Notes: generated from the sequence alone by a model not told the origin. 64,000 nucleotides of DNA from Babesia bovis T2Bo (GCF_000165395.2 NC_010574.1:744001-808000), one strand, 5' to 3'. Counted from the first letter of the stretch, positions 44,238-55,800 are shown. Numbers and translations: made by a program.

Positions 44238-47090
44238 TTATACCACCATTATTTGGCGTACCTCAGCGTGTAGTTTGCGGCGACCACAGAAAACACGATA
44301 CAATGCCAGCCTAACAGCTAGCAATGTCATTACACAAGTACGCTTCTTAGAAGCTTTTGCATCTAACCTAGAAAGGTACATGATCTTGTGCAAATCAACA
44401 GATTGGAACTGCTCATGCATCTCATGTTGCAGTGATTCCAAATGACGCGATGCTAACTGACTCTGTGTAATAACACCGTCGTAAGACAAAAGAGGCGCTG
44501 CGTCACTCGCCTCCGAATATGTGTCGCACTCTGATAAAGGCGCAACAAAGTCCGTCTTGCGCCTGCCATTAGCGTCATCTATAGCAGACTTCCAGAAACC
44601 AGAAGGTATCTGAGATGGGACGTCACCATTTCCTTGTTGAGGATCCTCAGTTGATTGAGTTTCGCCAGGAATAGACATGCCCAATTGCTGTACTAAAATG
44701 TCCATCGATATGCGAATGACCGTAGAGTTGTAGTCGGTGGGTAAAAAGTTAAGCAGCTCAGCAGCTGCAAAATGACGTTGAATCACTTCTTCCATCAACA
44801 TGACTTGAGGAACGCCACGCATGCTATGACAACGTAGTAATTGGAAGTAAAAGTTCATCAAAAGATCAGTGGATAGCTTACCCTGCTGGAACTGCAAAGC
44901 ACGGGCGTCTTGGAGTGCATCACTGATGAGATCCAAATTGCACTCTACATGTTCCACACCGAGGTCTGATAGTGACATGTTGCTGATATCAGCAGTAATT
45001 GCATTATAAACAGCCGACACTAGGTTGTCCTTATTACAAGTAACACCATCTTTAAGTGTCGATACTCCAGGTACCTTGGTAGCTGAATTGTCCTCTTTTG
45101 AATAGAAGGCATTTAACGTGTTGCTTCCACCCGCGCCACTAAAATCGTATTCATCAACGTAAAAACGATCAAGGTCTATCAAATCATCCGCTATTGCAGC
45201 AGGGGTATCACTCTCGACGGTCACGCTACAGTGAGCATCCTCAATTATGTCTAAGTGAGATTCTGTATCACGTAACGACACCCGGGTGCCACACTTGTCG
45301 ATCAACGATCCGTTTACCTGGAAGTTTTCACATGGCAAAAGATCAACCTCATTGTACCAGTCAAAGGAATTGTGGGATTGTACAACGTCTCCCGCCTCAA
45401 ACGGACCTGGATCTATAGTTGATAGTGAGGTGCTCAATAAGTAGGGTTCACCGTGCTTTAGAACGTTTACCCCTTTGCTTGAACCAATGTCAATATAGTT
45501 CGTTGGCTTCGATGGTTGAAAGCATGTTTCCCCCGATAGTGACAAATGACGATCTGATTCGCTCAGCTTCAACACTCCAGTGCTATTGGGTAGCTTTTTG
45601 AAAATTTCATGAGTGCCATTATCCGATGTCTCCACATTACGCATAACAAGGCGATTGAATTTAACCATCTGGGTATCAATTTCCTTGGATGGCAAGATAG
45701 CTGGGTGGTCATTTGTTTTGTTCAACGGAACCGATGAACTGATATCATTGGAGACATCTGTTTTATCAATTGGTAGCGGTAACTGCATTGTAGAACTTTG
45801 AATAGGTCCTGATTGAGGAATAGAAATGTTCAACCCGCGGCTAACAGACACTTCATTGTTTAATAATGACGCTCTTGCCGATATATCACCAGTGAAGTCA
45901 GTCCATGATGAAGTTGTCATGCTATCCACTGTCAATTGACGAGTTAGTGTCGTCTGGATAATGCGATTTTGCTCAGACAAATAGTCATACAAACGTACCG
46001 AGCCCGGATCTGTCATTAATGATAAGCCTGAACGGGTGCTAAAGTCGTCATTATATACTCCCAAATCACTAGTAAGCTCAGAAACCGGAGTTATGCCACT
46101 ATTCTCCGCCATCGCATGAGGTATATCAGGGAAACCCAATGTAACGTGGTTGTCGAGCACTTCCGAAGAATGTGAACTGCCATTAAAGTTGGAAACAGTA
46201 TTCATACGACTTAAGCGAGAAACATCGTCAAAGACCATATTACTACTTGCCTGTATCCATGACTCCGTTGTAGTACCACGGCATGACGATGATTGCATAA
46301 ACTTTAACATCAACTGCAATTGATAATCATCTGGATGCTGTTTTACAAAGCATATCTTAGTAGAATTCCAAAATAACATAACAAAATCATCAACATGTGA
46401 AGTTTCAATAGAACATGATCTGCTGTTACCCAAAGGGGTTGATACATTCTTGTCATTCAGCGCCGAAGTGGCATAATTAAGGGATGTTTCAACCATAGAA
46501 TTAACCGAAGAATCACGGTCACCATTTAAAAAGGATAGCTTTCTCTTGTTAATCTTAACCCAACGCTGCTGAGAGACATAACGCAGAGTAATCTGGCCTA
46601 CAACAGCACCGCAACGATCAAACAAGTTCGTGCGAATAAAATTCAAATTGGCCGAAACATTAATGCCACGCAAATTTAGCTTTAACGTGCAAAGGCACTT
46701 TGTAGATTCTGCAGGGGAAACGATAGAAATGCTTAAAGCACCCCCCTTTACAGCAACCTTATCTTGACCGTCATTACAACAACGTAAAAGACAAAATATA
46801 GGATCAACCGATGTTGCAGATCCGTTGGATAATGTACTGTAACTGGATTCACAACGACATCCTGGGTCACATCCATCGTTTGTAGACAAGTTATATGCAT
46901 CGATGTCACTAGAACGCTGTGCGATTTTCCATATCAAACTTAAACGATCATCCCGTAATGTCTGCGATACAGACTCAAATAGGGTAAGGTCGGTTATATG
47001 AAAACCGAATAAATAAGAGTGAGTGGAGCAACTGTTCGCTGTGGATAAGGCGGAACGATTAGTACTCGACATTTTCCTTAACCTAAACAA
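44238..47090 (-). CDS. 950-residue protein of unknown function
   Basis: A single-exon frame with no family I recognise. The N-terminal ~200 residues are beta-rich (LFGFHITDLTLF, GALSISIVSP, CLCTLKLNLRGINVSANLNF, GQITLRYVSQQRW) and could form a C2-like or Ig-like fold. The middle ~500 residues are Ser/Asp/Asn-rich and probably disordered. The last ~200 residues contain predicted helices (LNFLPTDYNSTVIRISMDIL, ASRHLESLQHEMHEQFQSV, ALYRVFCGRRKLHAEV). There is no signal peptide or membrane span. The start could be the first Met or the Met six residues later (MSSTNRS). The stop is 14 bp from the NOL10 stop. A cytoskeletal or membrane-binding scaffold is conceivable, but the sequence does not show it. 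Confidence 0.6.
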   Translation of the reverse strand: MFRLRKMSSTNRSALSTANSCSTHSYLFGFHITDLTLFESVSQTLRDDRLSLIWKIAQRSSDIDAYNLSTNDGCDPGCRCESSYSTLSNGSATSVDPIFCLLRCCNDGQDKVAVKGGALSISIVSPAESTKCLCTLKLNLRGINVSANLNFIRTNLFDRCGAVVGQITLRYVSQQRWVKINKRKLSFLNGDRDSSVNSMVETSLNYATSALNDKNVSTPLGNSRSCSIETSHVDDFVMLFWNSTKICFVKQHPDDYQLQLMLKFMQSSSCRGTTTESWIQASSNMVFDDVSRLSRMNTVSNFNGSSHSSEVLDNHVTLGFPDIPHAMAENSGITPVSELTSDLGVYNDDFSTRSGLSLMTDPGSVRLYDYLSEQNRIIQTTLTRQLTVDSMTTSSWTDFTGDISARASLLNNEVSVSRGLNISIPQSGPIQSSTMQLPLPIDKTDVSNDISSSVPLNKTNDHPAILPSKEIDTQMVKFNRLVMRNVETSDNGTHEIFKKLPNSTGVLKLSESDRHLSLSGETCFQPSKPTNYIDIGSSKGVNVLKHGEPYLLSTSLSTIDPGPFEAGDVVQSHNSFDWYNEVDLLPCENFQVNGSLIDKCGTRVSLRDTESHLDIIEDAHCSVTVESDTPAAIADDLIDLDRFYVDEYDFSGAGGSNTLNAFYSKEDNSATKVPGVSTLKDGVTCNKDNLVSAVYNAITADISNMSLSDLGVEHVECNLDLISDALQDARALQFQQGKLSTDLLMNFYFQLLRCHSMRGVPQVMLMEEVIQRHFAAAELLNFLPTDYNSTVIRISMDILVQQLGMSIPGETQSTEDPQQGNGDVPSQIPSGFWKSAIDDANGRRKTDFVAPLSECDTYSEASDAAPLLSYDGVITQSQLASRHLESLQHEMHEQFQSVDLHKIMYLSRLDAKASKKRTCVMTLLAVRLALYRVFCGRRKLHAEVRQIMVV

Positions 47091-48078
47091 CCTTACCTAA
47101 TCCTTTAAATAAACATCCTGATAGATTTCAACAAACATCCAAGCAGTATAAAAGTCTTGAATATAGATACGCCTATCAAAACGTGATAAAAATGTTGTGG
47201 CGCATAATGAATGACACGTTCAGTAGACTAAGTTTGCGAAAAGATCAGTTTTATCTGTGATATAAACAATAGAGCTTCCCTGTTATTACAGGAATAAGAC
47301 ATGGATATGTTAATGAATATATAAAATATACAATACACATCAATGACATACAGCAACTAAGTGTATTTAAGCCAACTAGAACTGGATTAATGTCAACTAT
47401 CACAGCGTTCACATTAGATATCACAATTGTTTTGCACAGCAAAAGATGTAAACATCAAACAACCAATCCACAGGAATGTCAATATCAAAATATTATTCTA
47501 TATATGGATTATACACGAAGAAAACGTTGTTTCAATGTGTTAGTTGGCAGAAACATCTCGGATGTGTAATTCACTCGGGTGCAGATATACACCGAAGCTG
47601 AAGCCCTAATAAAACACAGCGTGGCACGAGGTGCTAAGTATAAATTCTCATTGATAACATTACTACAACATAACTAGACAATATATTTGCCGTTTTCTAG
47701 CCGGTGTGTAAGAAGATTGCTTCAGTACAATGACTTTTTCATTCATGGATAGACAACCATCGTGAATAACAACTATAAGTCCGTTGAATTACTTTAATAA
47801 ACAACTCAATGTTATATCCAATTTTATATTTTTCCATAGATAATGATTCATTTCAATAGACATTCACATCTTGAAAATGACATCAGGCCCATTGGGGAGT
47901 TAGTCATATACAGTTAGCAAGATGCCACTATATTATCATACAATAACCGAAATGATAAAGTGTAGGAATGTGTAAAAAGTGTTGAGATCATCCCGATCCA
48001 TCATATATAGGTCTTCTGACCGAATGTGTAGCCCATTTAGACTACTATGGCATCGAAAATAGGTTGGCTGAATCCAGC
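47091..48078. other. divergent spacer upstream of MCM10
   Basis: About 1 kb of AT-rich sequence between the 950-residue gene and MCM10. The region just before 48,079 is open in the MCM10 frame from about 47,983, so the gene may start slightly upstream. Otherwise no feature seen. Confidence 0.4.
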
Positions 48079-49919
48079 ATGCTTGTATATTCTACAGGGG
48101 CGAAATTAAGTCGCGATGGATTCATTGCTAACGGAATAGACCTAGTTATGAAGTATGTATTGTTGTTTTCCCTTGTATATTGTGTGTAGGAAATGGAATA
48201 AATCACGTGACGAGTTGGCACTTATCTTCAAAGACAGCTCTACTGTGTTTGCCCATGTGGAGGCTTTAATAAACGCTAGAGATACGGAACAATGTCGCAA
48301 TCAGTTGAAAATTGGACCAAATGTAGACTTGGCTGTTATATGTGTAGTCACAGCAACCAATACGTATGCAACGAAAGGCAATCATTTCACTGCATGGACG
48401 TGTTCAGACTTGAAGGAGAATTCTATCAGAATATCTATATACGGAATCCTTAACGAAGAACTTGTAACGGTTGGGCACGGCAGTGTGGTTGCAGTCCTTA
48501 ATCCTGATCTCACCGATTATGCCAAAGATCACTATAGAGCCATATCAGTGAAGCAATGTGATAACGTGATGCTTATTGGTGTTGTAGATGGATTACAGAT
48601 GTGCAAAGGTGTAACGGTAAATAGAACTAAATGTAAAAATCTTGTTTACAAGCATAAACAAGGCGAGTTTTGTAAATACCATATCAAATCTGCATTTGTG
48701 AAGCCAAAGGATGATCAAAAGAAAATTAGTCCAAGAGCGGGGGAAATTGCTAACCAGGTTAATGGTGCAATTGCCAAAATTGAAATCCAAGACAATGAGA
48801 AACAGCCGTTTATATTCAAGGATACTTCGCCCACTGACCCTGGTAAAGTAATGGCGAAATTAGGTGACCTTGGGGAGTTGTTAAATAAAGTTAACGAAAT
48901 GAGAACTGGTACTATCATCAATAGTATAACGAAAAAACAGACAGCCTCCAATGATAATAGTATGCAAGTAGATGATAAAAAGAAATTTGATTCTGCGGTG
49001 CAAAATCTTAAAAATGTCATCACTCCGGTATGTTAACATCACGATAATACTAATTGAAAAATAGAATCACGCCAACAATAAACAGGTTCTAGGATTGTTG
49101 CAACATATATCCAAACATATCAGTCGTATAGATAAGGAGCATATTAAAAAATCTGGGATCATGAAAATGTGCGCCAACCTTCTTGATCATCCTATGGAAA
49201 CGATAGCAATCGAAAGTCTAAAACTAATAAGGAAACTAAAAAGACCTGATAGACAAATAAAAAAGTTTTGCTCTAAGCCAACGTATATATTCGAACCTAG
49301 GAAACAGACCAAAAAAGATGTTGTAATAACCCAAGTGGTTGGTTTTATGAATGTGTAGCACACACTTATTGCAGAATTCCCAAGACGTGGAAGCTATCTT
49401 AAGTGCTTCTTCCGATGTCAACTCTTATGTAGAAATGGTAAGGCTATCTTTTCACTTACAAAAGTTATCCTTAAAACAGGAAGACTTTGAAGAAACTAAG
49501 AAAAAACTAGAAACACTAGAGCGCATGGATAAGGCGCAGGAGTACCAAATGACGGTCACTGAAATCGATGTAATTGCGACATACTGCGAAGATTGTAAAA
49601 AATGGACTGAAAAAACATCGCCTTATTGTCAACAGGAATCGCACACCTATTCCAAAAAGAAATGTAAGAAGGCTTACCATGTATGTTTGGAAGCTGGTTG
49701 TGGATACAGGTACTATTCGCTTAATGGCCAGAAACCCCCATGGTGTCCTGGGTGAGTCTGTTAGTACATCATACACATCAACGCAACAGATGCAAACAAA
49801 ACACACTTTTGGCTGAAAAAAGCTCTGTATATAAAATTAGAAAAGACTACCTCCTACCGAACGAGAAACTCCTCGATTGTGAAATTGGCGCGAGAAGACC
49901 TGTAGACTGCGATGAGTAA
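48079..49919 (+). CDS. MCM10: DNA replication initiation factor MCM10
   Basis: Exons 48079-48152, 48190-49027, 49086-49334, 49375-49437, 49480-49751 and 49790-49919 give 541 residues. The start Met and the 49,334/49,375 junction are the least certain points. The OB-fold segment reads TAWTCSDLKENSIRISIYG and GHGSVVAVLNPDL, followed by the Mcm10 zinc finger CKGVTVNRTKC...GEFCKYH (about residues 162-188). The C-terminal zinc ribbon reads YCEDCKKWTEK and C..AYHVCLEAGCGYR, and the final exon completes it as WCPGCKQNTLL. MCM10 activates the CMG helicase and recruits polymerase alpha. The last exon ends GAT GAG TAA, and the ATG of the next gene begins inside it at 49912, an 8-nt same-strand overlap in another frame. 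Confidence 0.82.
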
Positions 49920-50657
49920 CGTCGAAAAGTTCCATGAGGCGATGCGCCAATACATTGAAACCAAAGAGTTTCATAAAATATCGCCGCATGATGCTGCTGA
50001 TGTGTTTGTTAAGTTGTTAGAAGGTCATGGAATCAAGGTTATTGCCTCAGATTTCGATTCTACCATGATTGCTAAGCACTCAGGTATGAACTTCGGTATC
50101 TATTTATAACTTTTAGGTGGATTTTGTGACCCAAAGGAGGATATAGATGTACTTTCATCTGTAACAGCTCACTTTAAAGCGGTTGGTGAAAGGCTGAAAA
50201 AATCGAATATTAAACTTGTTGTTGTCACCTTCTCGGATGATTCACACGTCAAGAATCACCCTGTGTATATCAGCGGTGCGAGAATGGTAAAGAAGGCACT
50301 TGAACATAGCAATTGTGCAGCCAATATAGAAAAGGTGTATGACTTCTACCCTAGGTATGGTGAATTGTAGTAATAGTTAATACCACCTCCAGATTCTGGT
50401 CGGAACCTTCACAATACACACAACTGGGACTTGCAGCACCCATGCCCAGGCACAAGGAATACCACTTGAATCAGGTGAGTGTATATAATGTTGTTACTGA
50501 CGCATTCTAGGTTTGTCATGATTTCAACGTCCAAATGAGCGAAATTGTGCTTATCGACGATGACATACATAATTGTAAAAACGCAAAAAAGATTGGAGCT
50601 GCGGTGTTATACGTTAAAGGTGCGGGGTTTGACCTTACAGAGGTTGACCTAATTTGA
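49912..50657 (+). CDS. HAD-superfamily phosphatase-like protein
   Basis: Exons 49912-50083, 50117-50354, 50393-50474 and 50511-50657 (introns 33-38 nt) give 212 residues. The HAD nucleophile motif DxDxT reads ASDFDSTMIA, motif II reads VVVTFSDD, and the acidic motif IV reads IVLIDDDIHN, followed by AKKIGAAVLYV, so all catalytic positions are present. There is no signal peptide or membrane span, so a cytosolic enzyme is likely. The substrate cannot be inferred. The ATG overlaps the last codons of MCM10 (ATGAGTAA at 49912-49919), so translation from an independent transcript would need a promoter inside MCM10. The 3' end overlaps the release factor gene on the other strand by 9 bp. Confidence 0.82.
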
Positions 50658-51786
50658 ACCTTGCGTATATTCTAGGTACGACAGCATAACTGGCAAGAGC
50701 TCGCCATCAAGCACTGTATTCACTTCAACTGTCTCCCAGTTGGTGCGATGGTCTTTAAAGCGTTGGTCAGGGCTAAGAATGTAGCTACGCATATGACGGC
50801 CCCAATCGGCCTCAACTTCCTCACCACGCAGCTCGTTGCACTTCTCACGTAGTTGTTCCTAGATGTTGTCAGGTATGGGTATGGAGTCCTTTACCTTGTA
50901 ATGTGCGTCGACCATCTCACTGATTCGGCGCATTGCGATTTCTCGATTTTGCGATTGAGAACGCTCAGTCTGTACTCGGACTGATAAACCAGTTTTCTTG
51001 TGAGTAATGCGAACTACTCTATATATATGTTAAACGAATGTACATACCAGCTGTTTCTACTTTGTTGACATTTTGGCCACCCTTCCCCCCGCTACGCATA
51101 GTCTCCACTATTACATCTTTTTCAGTAACATGTTTTGAAGATTCATAATGCTGAACGTCACGATCGTCAGCAGACAGCAGGGGTACCACCTGAACGCTGC
51201 TAAATGTGGTTTGGCGTTTTCTCATAGCATTATAAGGAGAATTGCGAACCAAACGATGCGTCCCTTTTTCTCCCTTGAATAATTTGTATGCGTAGTCACC
51301 ATGCACCTCAAATTCTAGTATACGGTAGCCAGCCTTGTCACCAGGGACTACAGTCCCATCTACATAGTGCAAAGAACGTGGAAGGTCGCCGTAGAGTTCA
51401 CGATTCCAACTTTCCGGTTGGCAGTAGTGTTGAATAAAACGCTTGTACATCCTTCCAAGCATCTTGCAGAAATCAAAAGCTTCAGTACCACCTACACCTG
51501 AAGGACTGTTTTACTCCAGCAAATTACATACCAGCTGTAATAGTTACTTTGCAATGATTCTTATCATATTCACAAAGATCAAGATACAAGTCACTATTGG
51601 ATGCATTCTTAGCCTTTAACTTCGTATGTTCATTACTTAGAAATACGCTGCACAATATCGTATCCGTAATATAACGTCTAACCATGGATTATAAGAAAAC
51701 TTATTAATAAGTTTGCTTGACACAACAAATCTTCCTGGATTCCATATAGTATGTCTGTAAAGGTTACGGAACGCCGAAGCAGCCAT
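50649..51786 (-). CDS. prfB: organellar peptide chain release factor, RF2 type
   Basis: Exons in order of translation: 51786-51683, 51647-51532, 51497-51048, 51013-50895 and 50858-50649, giving 332 residues with introns of 34-36 nt. The GGQ motif is intact (MRSGGKGGQNVNKVETA, then VRITHKKTG after splicing). The codon-recognition loop region GTHRLVRNSPYN aligns with the RF2 block GxHRLVR-x-SPFD, so the SPF tripeptide is SPY here. RF1's PxT is not present. GVGGTEAFDFCKMLGRMYKR and the terminal DHRTNWETVEVNTVLDGEL are also RF2 text. Helical domain 1 is much shorter than in bacteria (only about 55 residues precede GGTEA). The N-terminus (MAASAFRNLYRH) is basic and transit-like. RF2-type factors in apicomplexans serve the apicoplast or mitochondrion. 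An in-frame TAG near 50,860 lies in the last intron. Confidence 0.88.
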
Positions 51787-52893
51787 GTGTACTATATTAA
51801 ATGCCAACAATATATGTATTACTGTAAACATCGAAACACAGAGCCGAAGTTACAGCTATCAAACCAAAACGATACTCCTTAAATGTTTCATCTCATTAAT
51901 ATCTTATGTGTAAAGAGACTAAGCGTCTGTGTAGTGTACACATGTGAATGATTAAGGTATCATTCACTGAAGTAAAATTCGTTGATAACACACGATCACT
52001 CGATTGTACAGTCATATGCCAACCATGATGAATAATATAATTATAAGTATCATTGTAGAACTATGATTATCTAAAATAGTATGAAGATCACGAGTAAGGA
52101 CATCATTAGGAGCAATGGTAGACGTAATAGATTGACTTGAAAAAATTAAATAGACCTGACTGTTGTGAAAAACAACAAAAGTTGCAAGATTCTATAATAT
52201 AACATTAAAAGGACCCATATGACCGCTGCCTTCTATGATAAAAAATATATACATATATATAAAAGAGCGAATCAAAAATATGCACAACACACTATTCTGA
52301 TTACAAAATGATAAATATTCAAATGCGGCTCACGAATTTGAGCCACGTGGTCACAAAAACACATTCGCAGGACCATTGTACGTACGGTATAAAAGTAAAA
52401 CGAAACAAAAGGAAACAATATGATGGCGTCTGTATGACAATAAAAACGTCAATGTATAACAAATCAAAAGCAAATCAAATAAATAAGGCGTTAAAGACTG
52501 TTCTCTGGCAATTCGACGTTGATTTTCGACCGTTGCGCCCCACCCAGGTCCCAGTGGATGGACGACCACAGTCAAGAGAAGCCATTTGACAACATAAACA
52601 TACTGGAAAATGATGCTTAAGGCAACATAGCTTGTCTTTTGCGATATTTGCTATATTGTTGCATAGAAAAGAGAACACGACGAGTTGAGCTGCTAGCTGC
52701 CGCAAAGCGGTGAAGCTCCTCGTTTGTTCTTCTATCCATAGGTTTAATCTATCGGATATAAAATCGCATTTGATTTATTTATGTGATGTTATTAGTTAGT
52801 GTATTACGTAAAAACATCAGGGTAAACATATTGTAGACTCCTGGAGATATTTCAATATTTAGACAGGCTGAGTCGACACACATCAACAATAAA
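51787..52893. other. divergent spacer between release factor and eIF4G
   Basis: About 1.1 kb. Most is AT-rich and featureless, with a palindromic GTGTACAC at 51934-51941. A distinctly GC-richer block at about 52,505-52,590 (TTGCGCCCCACCCAGG) stands out and is described with the small frame next to it. Confidence 0.45.
52617..52739 (-). CDS. possible small basic peptide gene (40 residues)
   Basis: A complete ATG-to-TAA frame encodes 40 residues starting MDRRTNEELHRFAAASSS and ending in a basic stretch (YSKYRKRQAMLP). Its composition is more protein-like than neighbouring spacer, and it adjoins the GC-rich block at 52,505-52,590. Alternative splicing from its Arg codons into the next frame is possible but not decidable. 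It might equally be part of a non-coding RNA gene. No family recognised. Confidence 0.25.
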   Translation of the reverse strand: MDRRTNEELHRFAAASSSTRRVLFSMQQYSKYRKRQAMLP

Positions 52894-55800
52894 ATGGCGA
52901 CGGAACAAGGGGATAATCCCGATGAAAATGCTCCGAAGAGTACAACTACGTTCAATGTCGATGCACCAGAATTTAATCCTAATCCAACGCGATCATCTGG
53001 GACGTTGAACGCTGATGCTCCGGAGTTCATACCTGGTAAACTCGGTACATATGACGGAGGTCTAGGGTATGTTTCAGTTAGTGATATGAAACATGGGAAG
53101 AGGTACAATAGAGGTGCCTACCAGAGACCATCGCAAATGCATCAAGCGGGGATGCAATACCACCCACGTTGGTCCCCGCAATACGTTCCAATGTGGGTTC
53201 CATATTCAGTAGAAATGGATAGAAGCGGTGCTGTTTACGATTATTCGCCATACCATTACGGTCAACGAAGAGGATATGATGGTCATCCCAGGCATAACAG
53301 GTTTTCAAAGCATCCATCAGCAGATGGAGAGCTACCGAAAAGGGAACCGCGAACACCTCATGGCATGTCGGTGCATGCTAACGCTGGAACATATTCGAAA
53401 TATTCTGATTCGCAAGGTGTTGAGACAACCCATGTGGATTCAGTTTCAGTTGGGCCTTCCACTGAGGATGGACCAGTAAAAGATGCTACTTCTACGCCCA
53501 AGAAAATGACGTTGCAAAATTCAAAGGATAATCAAAGCACATGGGCAGACAAATTCCGTCAAACAAACGCCGAACAAGGGGAGCCAGATGTTGTTAAAAC
53601 AGAGGAACCAACACAACCAGCACCTTCATGGAATGGTAGACCGACTTTTGCTGAAATGATGAAGAAAGCCGTCGGAAGAGATCGAAAGCTGCAGGAGACT
53701 CCACCTGAGTTACCAGTTCAACCTGTAGTAGATAATGCTGAACCCGTGAACGAGCGTCTTGAAGAAGTAACTCCCACTGACACTTGTGTTGCGAAAGACA
53801 ACAAATCACCCGTCAATGTGCCGCCTCAAGTTGTGGATGTATCTGTGGAAAATAAGACCGTAACAGAAGAGGCATCAGAGCCTGTACAGGATCCCATATC
53901 TGAAACAGCAGAGGTATCGATGTTGGCAATGGATTTAGATAAATGTCACATTAACCAAGAACCACCAGTTGAAGACTATACTACAACTCCGAAACACAAA
54001 GAGGCAGAAACAACTGATGTGGAGACCGAAACATTTCAAAATCAAGAGCCTATTGTTAAACCAGAGGACGATGGTGAATTGGAAAATCGCGAAATTCCAA
54101 TTCAGGAAACGAAGGTCGAACCAAATGCAGAAGCCGTTTTGGAAGATGAGACTGAATACCAAGAGGTTGAAGAGCCAAGTGAGGTTGTTGATAAGGATTC
54201 CTGTTTGATTTCCGCAACTGATGACAGTGTTGATGACGATGTAGCTGAAACAAATGAGGGCACTAAAATGATCTATGATGGTCAATACACAGTAGACAAA
54301 TTGTTGGCTTGTGGTTTTGAATTAAAGAAACATTATATGGAAGAGAAGCTACGTTGGGGTTTCATGGGTCCTGGCCGTGAATCCAAGGGCTCTGACCATC
54401 GTCGTGGCGTAACTTATGATGACAGAACTAATAACTCGAGATATAAGGGTGAAAACTGGCCGACGCAAAGGCGCTCTGCACGATATGATGTTAAGAGCTT
54501 TGGTTCTTCTAACAAAGGTGTTGAGTTTTCAAGGGATCAATTAGAAGCAGTATCAATACCCCGTGCCTCGGAATCCTCCTGGATTATTAAACAAGCAAAG
54601 CTTAAAATGGACAAGGAACAACAATTAATCCGCAAATTAATGGGTTTGCTAAATCGTTTAACCGTAGAGAAGTTCGACACCATTTACAAGCAGGTTTTGA
54701 GTAGTGGTGTGGAGACATATAACCAAGCGTTTGTGCTTGTCAAAATTATCTTTGAAAAGGCTATTACCCAACACCATTTCATTCCCATGTATGTGGAATT
54801 ATGTGCTAAGCTATCGTATGATTTAAATAATTTTACCGATAATGAAGATGCATCTGTCGCACAGGGTGATAGCTCCACAACTGGTAAAAGTGATCAGAAG
54901 GCAACTAGAAGGAGTGACTTCATGAAGATATTACTCAACTGTTGTCAGGATTCTTTTGAAAATAATTTGAAGCCAATGGAGTGTCCACCTGATTTAGAAG
55001 GTGATGATAAATTTGAATTTGAGCTTAAATATAAGCACAGAATGAGAGGTAACATGATTTTCGTTGGTGAACTGTTTAAACAGAAGCTATTGGCAGCAAA
55101 ATTACTTATAACGTGCTTGAGTGAAGTCTTTGCTAAACGTAATGAATGCATTGCAGCTACCGGAAGAATAGAAACCGGTGACAACCACTTGGAGGGCATG
55201 TGTACACTTTTGCAGACTGTAGGTAAATGTTTCGACACCGACAAATGGAAATATTCCGGGGAATTTGAAAAATATATTCAAATGCTCACTGATTTGGGAA
55301 GGAATCCAAATATTTGTTTCCGTATAAGGTGTCTTATACAAAATGTCCTAGACAGCCGGCATGGTAACTGGACTACATCCACTCCATATAAGCCAGAGGG
55401 CCCTTGTAGGCTCCAAGAACTTAGAACAAAGGTTATGGAGCAGGAGAAGCAACAGGATGAAAACGCTTGGAGACTGAAGAAGCGTGGTAAGAATCTTGAA
55501 ATCAAGACTCCGTCGTCTAAACCTTCACCTGCTCCAAACGTTTTAGCAAATCCCATAGTTATTGAGCCATTGTCATCAGAGGAAATCAAGAGGAGAACAC
55601 GTGGCATTGTTAAGGAGTTGGTCATGTCACACGATGCTGCAGAGGCTTCGCTGTGTATCAGTGAGTTGAACCTTGCACAAGGTCAGGATGTGGAACTGTT
55701 CTGCCATATATTCAATGCTGCTCTCGAGTCGTGTGCTAAAATCACAGCGGAAAACGAGCGGCATATTGTTGCCAAGTGGATGGTTGACCTTGCTATTGGT

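Noticed and set aside
50858..50896. Apparent in-frame TAG read through in the release factor gene, suggesting stop-codon recoding
   Set aside because: A 36-nt GT..AG intron (50859-50894) removes the TAG and joins HYK to EQLREKC in the proper RF2 frame, so ordinary splicing explains it.
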